Origin: Mercurialis annua
Taxonomy: Eukaryota > Streptophyta > Magnoliopsida > Malpighiales > Euphorbiaceae
Length of the DNA stretch: 64,000 nucleotides
Direction: 5' to 3'
Assembly: GCF_937616625.2 (NCBI RefSeq)
Contig: NC_065573.1
Coordinates: 4,355,001 to 4,419,000 of the forward strand
Position 1 is the stretch's first letter. The number at the start of each line of letters is the position of its first letter. The notes beneath the pieces were generated by a model that did not search any database, was not told the DNA's origin, and saw nothing but the letters and a program-made list of their open reading frames with translations. The translations under genes and the position numbers were made by a program. Below, piece by piece: positions 14,537 through 25,670 of the stretch.

Positions 14537-14541
14537 TCACC
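14537..14541. repeat. target site duplication of copia element, left copy
   Basis: TCACC, matching 23914-23918. It comes from the satellite word GTTTCACCTT. Confidence 0.95.
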
Positions 14542-16529
14542 TGTTGGCGCAGCGGGAGGCGCGGGTCCGGATCGTATATTTCAATTCAAAATCGAAATTC
14601 CAACAATCCGGATCCTAAAGTTGATCATATCAACAACAAATGGATCGTCGTATCATTTATTAATTAAAGCACGCATCTAGGAATCGTAAGAAGAATACCT
14701 ATGTCGATTCTCCAACGATTCTTGTAGTCCCGAAAGTACGGCGACCTCAAGCTCGTCCACACGAGTATGCGTCCGATTGAATCCTCGCCTTGAAGTAATC
14801 CTGCAAGAGTTCCTCTTGCCGAGCAGCCCTAAGCTCAAACTCTCGCCGCGATCACTACCTTGCTCGGATGTATGAAAAACGTCGCCAAGTTTTTCCCGTG
14901 ATTGATGAATACTTGAACTCCTTCAAGTGCTTTCTCTCTCTACAACTTTGTAGTGAGATGTGTGTTGTGTGTTGTTTAAATGAGCAAGGACATGCTCTAT
15001 TTATAGGCTAGAGCATGCCTTAAGAATGCAACACCTTGCATGCTAGGTGTCACTCACCAAGCAAAGGTGTTGCCACCACATGACACCTTTCATGTGGTGA
15101 CATCACATAGGTGACATCATATAGGTGATGTCATCATATGACATCACATATAAGCTTATTTCCTTATCTCATTACTTCACCATGACATCATCATTCCATT
15201 AGCTTATGATTAATGATTTAAGTATCATTAATTACACTAATTAATTACTTAAGCCATTTAATCATAAAACTTGGTTAAAATATAATTAGGTTCCTACTAA
15301 TTTATAACTCTTATAAATTAGTCCCTAATTAACTTGGACATAGTACAATTAGGTTCCTACTAATTTATAACTCTTACAAATTAGTCCCTAATTTGTACTT
15401 GTTTTTCATCTTAGATTAATTTCCGAGATATGCTAGTATCTATATGAAATCGATCTTTTGTAAACTCAATCGGTTGCACACTCTATTGTGTGTGACTAAC
15501 TAGGTTCACATCTATATGGCAACGAGAGTCATAAGAAACGCCTTTCTTATATTAAATAATTAAATCCCATTTAATTATTAATTCTCGTAGATCGAGAGTG
15601 ACGTCTAGCAACATATCACGACCCCCAAATAGAGATGAATGTTTCGATGCATTCTTTATGAACCATTGTTCATAATACCGTACACTCAAAATTCCCTTCA
15701 TCTAAGATTCCAATCTCGACTAGTGTCACGGTTAAGTCAAACACTGTTTGTCTTGATCATATGACCTCATCTCTCAGTTCTAATTCTTGATAAATATGAC
15801 TTCCACTAGAAACAACTTTCTATGTAAGTCATATACACCTGCGCAGGTTTTATCATCCATCAAGAACAATTTGAGATAGCATAGAATCTTGTCTCCGTTC
15901 ATCCAGAGTGATGAATCCTTTCTAGGTTAAACCCCTATCTCCATATACAACTAACTAGAGCCAACACATCCCGCGGCTCTAGCTCATGAAAGATCTAGAG
16001 TTAAGGAGTATCAAACTCTAATCACCTATATACAAGATAGTGTTACCGCAAGTCAAAGGACATATGTACAATTATGAACTAGATGACATTAAATTGACTT
16101 TAATGAATTACCATGTATAAGTCATCTAGCGTCACTTGTTCGACTCACTCAACACCTTGAGTGTCCACATGTTTATTCTGATCCCCATCAAGTAGTATGA
16201 GACTCACTACTTCCTATAATTAGTAACTCTTTACTAATCAGGAGAATAAACAGAGGTGACGATCTTTTCGGGATAATGCGATGCCCTTATTCGTAGGACC
16301 CCATCGATCGTGAACGATAATTTAGATCACTTGTATAATAGAATCTGTCACTCATATTCTTACTACCTTAAGAATAGATTCTATCACAATGTGATAAGGA
16401 CAATATGTATTAAATAAACACTTAGTTGATGAGACACTTAGTTCAAATAAAAACATATATATCATTGCCAATGGGATTTGTTTATACAAGAATAAATACG
16501 AAATGGCCCTAGGGCACAAACTACTAACA
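14542..16529 (-). repeat. copia 3' LTR (1988 bp)
   Basis: Bounded by TGTTGGCG on the plus-strand left and CTACTAACA on the right. It holds a 63-bp internal tandem duplication starting at 15284 and 15347, a TATA-like box at 14997-15006 (minus strand) and five TGACATCA words at 15098-15190. It reads the same as 21926-23913. Confidence 0.96.
14997..15006 (-). promoter_or_regulatory. TATA-like box in copia 3' LTR
   Basis: The minus strand reads CTATAAATAG. It is flanked by a perfect 9-bp inverted repeat (14991-14999 and 15009-15017, CATGCTCTA/TAGAGCATG), so the box overlaps a potential hairpin. The same motif in the 5' LTR is the functional copy. Confidence 0.55.
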
Positions 16530-16540
16530 ATCTCCCACTT
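16530..16540 (-). other. copia polypurine tract
   Basis: The minus strand reads AAGTGGGAGAT immediately before the LTR, the usual plus-strand primer of plant copia elements. It lies 3 bases past the pol stop codon. Confidence 0.88.
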
Positions 16541-16543
16541 GCA

Positions 16544-19500
16544 CTAGTGCCATTGGCTACTATATCTAAGCCCCATCTTCTCAAGATGTATATCTAATTG
16601 ACTCTGGGTCATGGGCTTTGTCAGTGGGTCAGCCGTGTTATCGGCTGATGCTATCTTTTGGAGAGACACATCTCCTTTTCCAACAATTTCTCGGATAATA
16701 TGATATCGCCTTTCTATGTGTTTGGATTTTTGGTGAGACCGGGGTTCCTTGGCCTGGGCTATAGCACCATTGTTGTCGCAGAAAAGAGGAACCGCCGACT
16801 CAATGGTAGGAACCACACCAAGTTCAGAAACAAACTTCTTAATCCAAACAGCTTCCTTTGCAGCATCTGATGCCGCAATATACTCGGCTTCTGTAGTGGA
16901 ATCTGCAGTGGTTTCTTGTTTGGAACTCTTCCAACTCACTGCTCCTCCATTACACGTGAATACGAATCCAGATATAGACTTACGATCGTCTATATCTGAT
17001 TGAAAATCAGAATCTGTAAAGCCATCTATTTTAAGATCACCTCCTCCATATGTTAAGACCATATCTTTAGTTCTTCTCAAGTACTTAAAGATGTTCTTAA
17101 CCGTCATCCAGTGTTCTGAACCTGGATTGGATTGATATCTGCTAGTCAAACTAACTGCATAGGCAATATCTGGCCGCGTACACAACATAGCGTACATAAG
17201 ACTACCAATTGCCGAAGCATATGGTATCTTTGCCATTTCAACTCTTTCTTCAGAAGTCTTTGGAGACATTTCCTTCGAAAGGTGAATTCCATGCCTAACA
17301 GGAATCAATCCTCTCTTAGAATTTTCCATATTGAATTTTTTCAATATCTTTTCTAAGTAGAGCCTTTGGGAGAGACCAATCATTCTCTTAGATCTATCTC
17401 TATAGAGTCTAATGCCGAGAATGTAAGTCGCTTCTCCGAGGTCTTTCATGGAAAAAGTTTTGGACAACCAAAGCTTTACAGAGGTTAACATACCGACATC
17501 ATTTCCTATTAGTAAAATATCATCTACGTACAAGACTAGGAAAGTAATTGCACTCCCACTAACCTTCTTGTAAACACATGGTTCATCTTCGTTTTTGATA
17601 AACTCGTAACTCTTTACAGCTTCATCAAAACGACGATTCCAACTTCTCGAAGCTTGCTTCAATCCATATATGGATCGTTTTAGTTTACACACCTTGGAAC
17701 CTTCTTCGGATTCAAAACCCTTAGGTTGTTCCATATAGATTTCCTCCTCAATATGCCCATTAAGGAATGCGGTCTTGACATCCATTTGCCAAACCTCATA
17801 ATCTAAATGTGCAGCTATGGCAAGAAGAATCCGGATGGACTTAAGCATGGCTACCGGCGAGAAAGTCTCTTCATAATCGACTCCTTGCCTCTGGCGAAAC
17901 CCTTTCGCAACAAGCCTAGCTTTAAAAGTTTCCACTTTTCCATCAGCACCAAGTTTACGCTTGAAGATCCATTTGTTCCCTATTGGTATAATTCCTTCGG
18001 GTGGATCAACTAGCTCCCATACTTGGTTACTGTACATGGAATCCATTTCGGATTTCATAGCTTCAAGCCATCTTGAAGAATCTATATCACATATAGCTTC
18101 CTCATAAGTAGAGGGATCAATTTGATCATTTTCTCCATGAATGAACAACTCTTGTATATCATGAAGAAAACCATATCTCTCTGGTGGATGAGATACTCTA
18201 CTTGATCTTCGAGGTGTTTCTGTAGATTTTACTAATTCTGGTTCACTATGGGTTTGATCAATCTCCATTGTATCATTTTGTTGGTCTTTAGATGATTCCT
18301 CATCTAATTCTATATTCCTTCCTTTGCCACCTTCTTGAATAAACTCTTTTTCAAGAAATTGGGCATCCCGACTAACCTTAATGGTTTGTTCGGATGGAAT
18401 ATAGAAATAATATCCTAAACTGTCTTTAGGATAACCAACGAACCTTCCCATGATTGATCTCGATTCCAACTTGTCGGTTATCAACTTTTTAATATATGCC
18501 GAACATCCCCAAATCTTAATATGCTTAAGACTTGGTTCCTTACCATACCATATCGCATACGGTATTCTCGGAGTGGATTTAGTTGGAACTCGATTTAGAA
18601 TATAATTTGCGCTAAGAAGTGCATGACCCCATAATGAAATGGGTAAATCAGTATAGCTCATCATTGATCGTACCATGTCTAACAATGTACGATTCCTCCG
18701 TTCTGATACACCATTCAATTGTGGTGTTCCTGGAGGAGTCAGTTGGGAAATAATACCGCATTCTTTTAAGAATGTACCAAATTCCGTACTCAAGTATTCA
18801 CCTCCTCGATCAGATCGAAGGATTTTAATACTTTTTCCAATTTGGTTTTCTACTTCATTTTTGAAATCTTTGAATTTTTCAAAAGCTTCACTCTTGTTCT
18901 TCATAAGAACAACATATCCATACCGTGATAAATCATCGGTGAAGGTAATGAAGTATAAATAACCACCTCGTGCCATTTCTTTAAATGGTCCGCATACATC
19001 ACTATGTATGATCTCCAAAACATCTTTGGCTCTACCACTTTGTCCAACAAAGGGTGATCGGGTCATCTTGCCTTTAAGACATGACTCACAAGTCGAAATT
19101 GATGCAGAATCAAGATTGTTCAATATTCCCATCTTATCCAACTTGTTAAGTCTATCTTCCGCAATATGTCCTAATCGTAAGTGCCAAAGTTGTTTCGAGG
19201 TTTGATTACTTACGGTATTTATTTCTATAACATTATTTGTATTACGAACATCTTCATTTATACAATAAAGACCATTTTGTACATAACCATAACCAACGAT
19301 TGCATTATTATAGATAATTTTACAAACGTCCTTTGTAAATAGAAAATCATATCCTAATCTTGTCATACAAGAAATAGACATGATATTTCTATAAGCGTTC
19401 GGTAAGTACAAAACATTGTTCAAATACAAAACATGCTTATACAACAAAATAGAAGACGATCCTATAGCTTTAGCCGCAACACTTGCGTTATTTCCAAGCT

Positions 19501-20107
19501 TCAAGATCACTTCATCCTTGTCCAACTTCCTCTCATTTGCTAGATCCTGTAAGGATGAACAAATGTGAGAACTAGCTCCGGTATCTAATACCCAAGCTTT
19601 GGACGAGCTATCGTTATTGGAATTGAAAGAACAAGAAATAGACATACCCTCACCGGGATTTTCATTCTTCTTGTTCTTGCCCTTAAATTCCTTATACTTG
19701 GGGCAATTTCGTTTCCAATGTCCCTCGCCCTCGCAAAAGAAACACTTTCCTTTGTTCTCTGAGGTGCGCTTCCTTTTTGCAATGGCCTTTTGGGCCTTCA
19801 AAACATTCTTCTTAGTTTTCTTCTTCTTAGTCTTACTAGAAGAAGCAACCACAAGAGAAACTTCCTTTCCCTTAACATTGTTCTTTTGAGCAGTTATCAA
19901 CATACTTGATAACTCTGCAAGTGTACATTCTATCCGATTCATATAGTAATTTGTGATGAAATTACCATACGAATCCGGAAGGGATTGAAGGATCATATCC
20001 GTTTGGAGATTGAAGTCCATGATGAAATCTAGACCCTCTAGACGTTCGATACATCGAATCATCATGTTCACATGTTCTCCAACATCCTTTCCCTCGGAGA
20101 GCTTTGC
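16544..20107 (-). CDS. pol: copia gag C-terminus and pol polyprotein
   Basis: One uninterrupted minus-strand frame; numbering here uses the first Met at 20071 (1175 residues), though the frame is open from 20107. Residues 1-75 are the rest of gag. Residues 110-123 are a CCHC zinc knuckle (C110, C113, H118, C123). Protease has DTGASSH at 163-169. GAG-pre-integrase (H297, H302, C328, C331) leads into integrase with D358, D421 and E457. RT starts near 690 with YVDD at 848-851; RNase H has TDSD at 1019-1022 and CDN at 1098-1100, ending with ADPLTK. All catalytic residues I can judge are present. The protein would copy element RNA to cDNA and integrate it. Only the upstream UGA separates it from gag. 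Confidence 0.95.
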   Translation of the reverse strand, partial: AKLSEGKDVGEHVNMMIRCIERLEGLDFIMDFNLQTDMILQSLPDSYGNFITNYYMNRIECTLAELSSMLITAQKNNVKGKEVSLVVASSSKTKKKKTKKNVLKAQKAIAKRKRTSENKGKCFFCEGEGHWKRNCPKYKEFKGKNKKNENPGEGMSISCSFNSNNDSSSKAWVLDTGASSHICSSLQDLANERKLDKDEVILKLGNNASVAAKAIGSSSILLYKHVLYLNNVLYLPNAYRNIMSISCMTRLGYDFLFTKDVCKIIYNNAIVGYGYVQNGLYCINEDVRNTNNVIEINTVSNQTSKQLWHLRLGHIAEDRLNKLDKMGILNNLDSASISTCESCLKGKMTRSPFVGQSGRAKDVLEIIHSDVCGPFKEMARGGYLYFITFTDDLSRYGYVVLMKNKSEAFEKFKDFKNEVENQIGKSIKILRSDRGGEYLSTEFGTFLKECGIISQLTPPGTPQLNGVSERRNRTLLDMVRSMMSYTDLPISLWGHALLSANYILNRVPTKSTPRIPYAIWYGKEPSLKHIKIWGCSAYIKKLITDKLESRSIMGRFVGYPKDSLGYYFYIPSEQTIKVSRDAQFLEKEFIQEGGKGRNIELDEESSKDQQNDTMEIDQTHSEPELVKSTETPRRSSRVSHPPERYGFLHDIQELFIHGENDQIDPSTYEEAICDIDSSRWLEAMKSEMDSMYSNQVWELVDPPEGIIPIGNKWIFKRKLGADGKVETFKARLVAKGFRQRQGVDYEETFSPVAMLKSIRILLAIAAHLDYEVWQMDVKTAFLNGHIEEEIYMEQPKGFESEEGSKVCKLKRSIYGLKQASRSWNRRFDEAVKSYEFIKNEDEPCVYKKVSGSAITFLVLYVDDILLIGNDVGMLTSVKLWLSKTFSMKDLGEATYILGIRLYRDRSKRMIGLSQRLYLEKILKKFNMENSKRGLIPVRHGIHLSKEMSPKTSEERVEMAKIPYASAIGSLMYAMLCTRPDIAYAVSLTSRYQSNPGSEHWMTVKNIFKYLRRTKDMVLTYGGGDLKIDGFTDSDFQSDIDDRKSISGFVFTCNGGAVSWKSSKQETTADSTTEAEYIAASDAAKEAVWIKKFVSELGVVPTIESAVPLFCDNNGAIAQAKEPRSHQKSKHIERRYHIIREIVGKGDVSLQKIASADNTADPLTKPMTQSQLDIHLEKMGLRYSSQWH

Positions 20108-20467
20108 TCAAAATAATTGCTTAGATATCTCATATCTAGCAGAACGACTTGATTCACCATACAACTCTTGTAAGTGAAACAATATTTCGCGGGCTCCCGG
20201 ATATTTCTCGTGTTGCTTTTGCAACTCGTTATTCATAGATGCCAACATGTAACACTTGGCTTGTTCGTCATCTAACTTCCACTTGCGCAATGCCTCATGT
20301 TCCTCAGGAGATACCTCAATCGGCAATGGTCCCGGAGCATTTGCCTCAAGAACATATGCTATGTGTTCACTTGCAAGAACTATTTTGAGATTTCTTAACC
20401 AATCAACAAAGTTAGGACCCACTAATCGATTATTGTCGAGAATGCTACTTAACGGATTCGATTTCAT
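20108..20467 (-). CDS. gag: copia gag N-terminal part, ends at in-frame UGA
   Basis: ATG at 20465-20467 opens 119 residues: gag of the UBN2/DUF4219 type (WLRNLKIVL, KWKLDDEQAKCYMLASM, LYGESSRSARYEISKQLF). The stop at 20108-20110 is in the same frame as pol, and the sequence goes on past it with typical gag text (SEGKDVGEHVN). So the UGA is either a premature stop, for example from a CGA codon, or a readthrough site. Copia elements normally use one continuous frame, so I favour a mutation. A gag this short would probably not assemble particles alone. Confidence 0.85.
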   Translation of the reverse strand: MKSNPLSSILDNNRLVGPNFVDWLRNLKIVLASEHIAYVLEANAPGPLPIEVSPEEHEALRKWKLDDEQAKCYMLASMNNELQKQHEKYPGAREILFHLQELYGESSRSARYEISKQLF

Positions 20468-21912
20468 CTTATCTTATCAACCTATGGATAGCAAAGATCT
20501 CTAATTAGTATTATTGTCTTGTATATTTAACCATAATGATTTGGTCTTTATCAAAATGGCCTCCCACTATCTTTTTCGAATCCTACACTTCCAAAATAGG
20601 AAACGTGAATCTTTGTTGGAAAAGATTTCAAGTGGGTGATTGAATTCTTATATTCATTTATCTTTCCCTCAAGTACTTAATGCTATTCTTGGGATCAAAA
20701 TGATATATAAGTGAACAACTACTTGTTCATCATATCTCATATGAGGTTCAATCATTTCCGGCTCCTAATGCTTTCACCCTCAAGTACTTAATGCTATTCT
20801 TAGGTTTCCACATTAGTTAAGTTTAACCCATTGAATCAACTAAGATGTATCGATTTGAATAATATACGACTCAGGTACGCCTAATTGCCTTTCTCGCCGT
20901 ATATTATATCGACTACACCCGTAACATCTCATGCTTAACAATAAACTCAACAACATCTTTGACGATATCATCTCACCCCTATGTATCCATAGCCGACAAG
21001 ATGATAACTCAAAGCGTGTTAGTTTATTGCTCCAATGGAGAGCCATTGATAAACAATTTAATGATTAATCAATATAAACTTAATCTTTCAACTTTTAGGA
21101 AGATTTCTTAGGGTTTTAAGTTATTCAGGTCTCACTAAACACACAATACATTTTAGCATGCATCTCATACATATTAAAGCTAAAATTAATCATGCAATCA
21201 CACATGTATGATCATGGACTTCCTAGGTCTCATTCTTTAGCCACAAAAGAATGAGCAAACTATTACATATCTCGGAAATGATTCTCTAATCATTCACTAT
21301 GTAATCTCTGCTTTCTTTAGGTATCGAGGAATCGTCCTAGAACCTCCGAAAGCCTCAACCGATCGCTGATTCTCGAAAAAAAATTTATTTTTTATTTTAC
21401 GTTTTTTTTTTTTTTTTTTTCGATTCGGAAACTTTTTCCCGGGTGTAAAATCCCTTTTTCAGCATTTCGGTTTTTACAGAAAAAAAAATATTTTTTTTTT
21501 TTTTTTCGGGCCGAAAACTTTTTCCCGGGTGTAAAACCCGTTTTTCAGCATTTTTGGTTTTTATGAAAAAAAAATATTTTTTTTTTCTGGTTTTTTTTTT
21601 TTTTTTCGGGTTTCGCTTTTTCCGCATATTCCGTTGATGACAACATAATGCACAAGCGAATCACGTATTGTGTTAAAATGATCACATTAGAAAAATTCCC
21701 AGGATAGATTGGAGGGTCACGAGCGGACCACTTAAGTACCAATCTCCTAGACAGAATTTATTCAAATGTAATTAATATCACAATAGCGTTTGTTCATCTT
21801 AAAAAAAAAAATCCCTCGGAATTATAAATTACATGCCCAATAATAATTCCTAAGTCCATGATTATTTATACATTTATTCAATCGTAAAGCGTTAATACTT
21901 GATGATACGGTG
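20468..21912 (-). other. copia untranslated leader
   Basis: About 1.4 kb between the primer site and gag, with no convincing frame. It contains two copies of CTCAAGTACTTAATGCTATT (20671 and 20782 regions) and, at about 21400-21610, a stretch of T runs with two copies of a roughly 85-bp unit containing CCCGGGTGTAAAA and TTTTTCAGCATTT. It presumably carries packaging and dimerisation signals. Confidence 0.75.
21400..21610. repeat. T-run tandem repeat in copia leader
   Basis: Two units share CTTTTTCCCGGGTGTAAAA followed by TTTTTCAGCATTT and long T runs. They look like a local tandem duplication grown through homopolymer slippage; run lengths may also be affected by sequencing error. Confidence 0.7.
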
Positions 21913-21924
21913 GCTCCGATACCA
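21913..21924 (-). other. copia primer binding site, Met-tRNA type
   Basis: The minus strand reads TGGTATCGGAGC one base from the LTR edge at 21926. It matches the initiator Met-tRNA complement TGGTATCAGAGC at 11 of 12 bases. Confidence 0.88.
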
Positions 21925-22380
21925 CTGTTGGCGCAGCGGGAGGCGCGGGTCCGGATCGTATATTTCAATTCAAAATCGAAATTCCAACAATCCGGATCCT
22001 AAAGTTGATCATATCAACAACAAATGGATCGTCGTATCATTTATTAATTAAAGCACGCATCTAGGAATCGTAAGAAGAATACCTATGTCGATTCTCCAAC
22101 GATTCTTGTAGTCCCGAAAGTACGGCGACCTCAAGCTCGTCCACACGAGTATGCGTCCGATTGAATCCTCGCCTTGAAGTAATCCTGCAAGAGTTCCTCT
22201 TGCCGAGCAGCCCTAAGCTCAAACTCTCGCCGCGATCACTACCTTGCTCGGATGTATGAAAAACGTCGCCAAGTTTTTCCCGTGATTGATGAATACTTGA
22301 ACTCCTTCAAGTGCTTTCTCTCTCTACAACTTTGTAGTGAGATGTGTGTTGTGTGTTGTTTAAATGAGCAAGGACATGCT

Positions 22381-22390
22381 CTATTTATAG
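22381..22390 (-). promoter_or_regulatory. TATA-like box of the copia promoter
   Basis: CTATAAATAG on the minus strand within the 5' LTR, in the loop of a 9-bp inverted repeat. It sits about 90-190 bp downstream of the TGACATCA cluster, a sensible promoter layout. Confidence 0.55.
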
Positions 22391-22481
22391 GCTAGAGCAT
22401 GCCTTAAGAATGCAACACCTTGCATGCTAGGTGTCACTCACCAAGCAAAGGTGTTGCCACCACATGACACCTTTCATGTGG

Positions 22482-22574
22482 TGACATCACATAGGTGACA
22501 TCATATAGGTGATGTCATCATATGACATCACATATAAGCTTATTTCCTTATCTCATTACTTCACCATGACATCA
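22482..22574 (-). promoter_or_regulatory. Cluster of five TGACATCA motifs upstream of the LTR TATA box
   Basis: Four copies in one orientation and one inverted, at 22482, 22496, 22510 (inverted), 22523 and 22567, and at the matching sites in the other LTR (15098-15190). TGACATCA is one base from the bZIP/TGA target TGACGTCA. The first three gaps are 13-14 bp. An enhancer role is inferred. Confidence 0.45.
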
Positions 22575-23913
22575 TCATTCCATTAGCTTATGATTAATGA
22601 TTTAAGTATCATTAATTACACTAATTAATTACTTAAGCCATTTAATCATAAAACTTGGTTAAAATATAATTAGGTTCCTACTAATTTATAACTCTTATAA
22701 ATTAGTCCCTAATTAACTTGGACATAGTACAATTAGGTTCCTACTAATTTATAACTCTTACAAATTAGTCCCTAATTTGTACTTGTTTTTCATCTTAGAT
22801 TAATTTCCGAGATATGCTAGTATCTATATGAAATCGATCTTTTGTAAACTCAATCGGTTGCACACTCTATTGTGTGTGACTAACTAGGTTCACATCTATA
22901 TGGCAACGAGAGTCATAAGAAACGCCTTTCTTATATTAAATAATTAAATCCCATTTAATTATTAATTCTCGTAGATCGAGAGTGACGTCTAGCAACATAT
23001 CACGACCCCCAAATAGAGATGAATGTTTCGATGCATTCTTTATGAACCATTGTTCATAATACCGTACACTCAAAATTCCCTTCATCTAAGATTCCAATCT
23101 CGACTAGTGTCACGGTTAAGTCAAACACTGTTTGTCTTGATCATATGACCTCATCTCTCAGTTCTAATTCTTGATAAATATGACTTCCACTAGAAACAAC
23201 TTTCTATGTAAGTCATATACACCTGCGCAGGTTTTATCATCCATCAAGAACAATTTGAGATAGCATAGAATCTTGTCTCCGTTCATCCAGAGTGATGAAT
23301 CCTTTCTAGGTTAAACCCCTATCTCCATATACAACTAACTAGAGCCAACACATCCCGCGGCTCTAGCTCATGAAAGATCTAGAGTTAAGGAGTATCAAAC
23401 TCTAATCACCTATATACAAGATAGTGTTACCGCAAGTCAAAGGACATATGTACAATTATGAACTAGATGACATTAAATTGACTTTAATGAATTACCATGT
23501 ATAAGTCATCTAGCGTCACTTGTTCGACTCACTCAACACCTTGAGTGTCCACATGTTTATTCTGATCCCCATCAAGTAGTATGAGACTCACTACTTCCTA
23601 TAATTAGTAACTCTTTACTAATCAGGAGAATAAACAGAGGTGACGATCTTTTCGGGATAATGCGATGCCCTTATTCGTAGGACCCCATCGATCGTGAACG
23701 ATAATTTAGATCACTTGTATAATAGAATCTGTCACTCATATTCTTACTACCTTAAGAATAGATTCTATCACAATGTGATAAGGACAATATGTATTAAATA
23801 AACACTTAGTTGATGAGACACTTAGTTCAAATAAAAACATATATATCATTGCCAATGGGATTTGTTTATACAAGAATAAATACGAAATGGCCCTAGGGCA
23901 CAAACTACTAACA

Positions 23914-23918
23914 TCACC
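23914..23918. repeat. target site duplication of copia element, right copy
   Basis: TCACC, identical to 14537-14541; together they rejoin the satellite word GTTTCACCTT. Confidence 0.95.
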
Positions 23919-25213
23919 TTCTTAGCGTTTTAAGCCAAACGTTTCGAAACAAAACTAAACGTTTCGATAAAAATCCAAACGATTCGAAACAAAACCAAAC
24001 GTTTCACCTTTTTAGAAATATAAGCCAAACGTTTACAAACGTTACAAAATAAATCCAAACGTTTCGCCTTTTTAGCGAAGTAAGCCAAACATTTACAAAA
24101 GTTACGAAACAAATCCAAGCGTTTCACCTTTTTAGCGATTTAAGCCAAACGTTTACAAAGGTTACGAAACAACTCCAAACGGTCACGTTTTGAGCGATTT
24201 AAGCCAAACGTATACAAACGTTACGAAACAAATCCAAATGTTTCCCCTTTTTACCGATTGAAGCCAAACGTTTACAAACGTTACGGAACAAAACCAAACG
24301 TTTGGATTTTTTTAATGATTTAAGCCAATCTTTTACAAAGTTATGGAACAAATCCAAATGTTTCACCTTTTTAGCGATTTAAGCCAAACCTTTATAAACG
24401 TTACGAGACAAATCCAAACGTTTCACTTTTTTAGCAATTTAAGCCAAACGTTTACAAACGTAAGCCAAATATTTACAAGCGTTACGAAATAAATCCAAAT
24501 GTTTAACCTTTTTAGCGATTTAAGCCAAACGTTTACAAACGGTACGAAAAAATTTGAAAAATTTCACCTTTTTAGCAATTTAAGCCAAACGTTTACAAAC
24601 GTTACGAAACCAATCCTAACGTTTCACCTTTTTAGCGATTGAATCTGAACGTTTACAAATGTTATGAAACAAATCCAAACATTTCCCCTTTTTACTGATT
24701 TAAGCCAAACATTTACAAACATTACGAAACAAATCCAAATGTTTCACCTTTTGAACAATTTAAGCCAAACGTTTCCCCTTTTAGCGATTTAAGCTAAACG
24801 TTTACAATCGTTACAAAACAAATCCAAACGTTTCACCTTTTTAGCGATTGAAGTCAAACGTTTACAAAAGTTACGAAACAAAACCAAACGTTTAAAACAT
24901 TACGAAACAAATCCAAACATTTCACTATTTTAGCGATTTAAACCAAACGTTTACAAATGTTACGAAATAAATCCAAGCGTTTCACCTTTTTAATAATTGA
25001 TGCCACATTTACAAACGTTACGAAATAAATCCAACCATTTCACCTTTTTAGCGATTGAAGCCAAACGTTTACGAATGTTACATAACAAAACCAAACATTT
25101 CTAAACTTTACGAAACAAATCCGAACATTTCATATTTAAAACGATTTAAGCTAAACGTTTATAAACGTTACAAAACAAAACCAAAAATTTCACCTTTTTA
25201 GCAATTTGAGCCG
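23914..25213 (+). repeat. 60-bp satellite, plus orientation
   Basis: It continues block 1 after the copia insertion, starting with irregular short units (AAACGTTTCGAAACAAAAC). The block ends at the palindromic junction GCCGAACGTTTGGC (25210-25223). Confidence 0.93.
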
Positions 25214-25670
25214 AACGTTTGGCTTTAAATTGCTAACAAGGTGAAACGTTTGGACTTAAATCGCTAAAAAGGGGAAACGTTTGGATTTGTTTCGTAACGT
25301 TTGTAAACGTTTGGCTTAAATTGCTAAAAAAGTGAAACGTTTGGTTTTATTTGTAACATTTTTAAATGTTTGGCTTAAATCGCTACAAACGTGAAACGTT
25401 TGGATTTGTTTCGTAACGTTTGTATACGTTTGGCTTAAATAGCTAAAATGGGGAAACGTTTGGTTTTGTTTTGTAACGTTTATAAATGTTTGGCTTAAAT
25501 CGCTAAAAAGGGGAAATGTTTCGATTGGTTTCTTAACGTTTTAAATGTATGGCTTAAATCGCAAAAATGGGGAAATGTTTGGATTTGTTTCGTAAAGTTT
25601 GTAAACGGTTTGGCTTAAATAGCTAAAAAGGTGAAACGTTTGTATTTGTTTCGGAATGTTTGTAAACTTT
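25214..25670 (-). repeat. 60-bp satellite, minus orientation
   Basis: Units read GGTGAAACGTTTGGATTTG on the plus strand, the reverse complement of the main array. It runs between a palindromic junction at 25210-25223 and a decayed one near 25663-25672 (GTAAACTTTTTCCC). Confidence 0.92.

Larger units (their letters stand above)
2691..14541 (+). repeat. 60-bp satellite array, block 1 (plus orientation)
   Basis: About 200 head-to-tail copies of a 60-bp monomer; the near-consensus copy at 36481-36540 can serve as reference. In order, a monomer holds AAACGTTT, AACGTT, GAAACAAATCC, AAACGTTT, CACCTTTTTAG and CGATTTAAGC. CpG steps sit 10, 20 and 30 bp apart around the unit. Because 60 is a multiple of three, one plus frame stays open over several units and gives chance proteins with a 20-residue repeat; no gene is called. 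Copies vary mainly at CpG positions. Indels of about 10 or 30 bp between the repeated cores are common. A rare variant (AACGTCTACAAA) at 5419, 6556, 8966 and 11570 marks a longer period of about 2.4-2.6 kb. No host gene is seen. Confidence 0.95.
14542..23913 (-). mobile_element. Complete Ty1/copia LTR retrotransposon (Angela/Tork-like)
   Basis: 9372 bp, with two 1988-bp LTRs, a Met-type primer site, a gag-pol region in protease, integrase, RT, RNase H order, a polypurine tract and a perfect 5-bp target duplication TCACC. Integrase before RT defines copia. RT and RNase H text (YVDDILLIGND, MKDLGEA, YILGIR, DRSK) and the roughly 2-kb LTRs resemble the Angela/BARE group from memory; the lineage is an inference. 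By eye the LTRs show no difference at a constant offset of 7384, so insertion is recent. The one coding defect seen is an in-frame UGA at 20108-20110. Confidence 0.95.
21926..23913 (-). repeat. copia 5' LTR (1988 bp)
   Basis: Same length and, by eye, the same sequence as 14542-16529. It lies on the 5' side of the minus-strand element, next to the primer site, and would drive transcription towards lower coordinates. Confidence 0.96.

Noticed and set aside
2691..14541. Regularly spaced repeats that could suggest a CRISPR array
   Set aside because: Units are contiguous, with no unique spacers, and the window is plant nuclear DNA.
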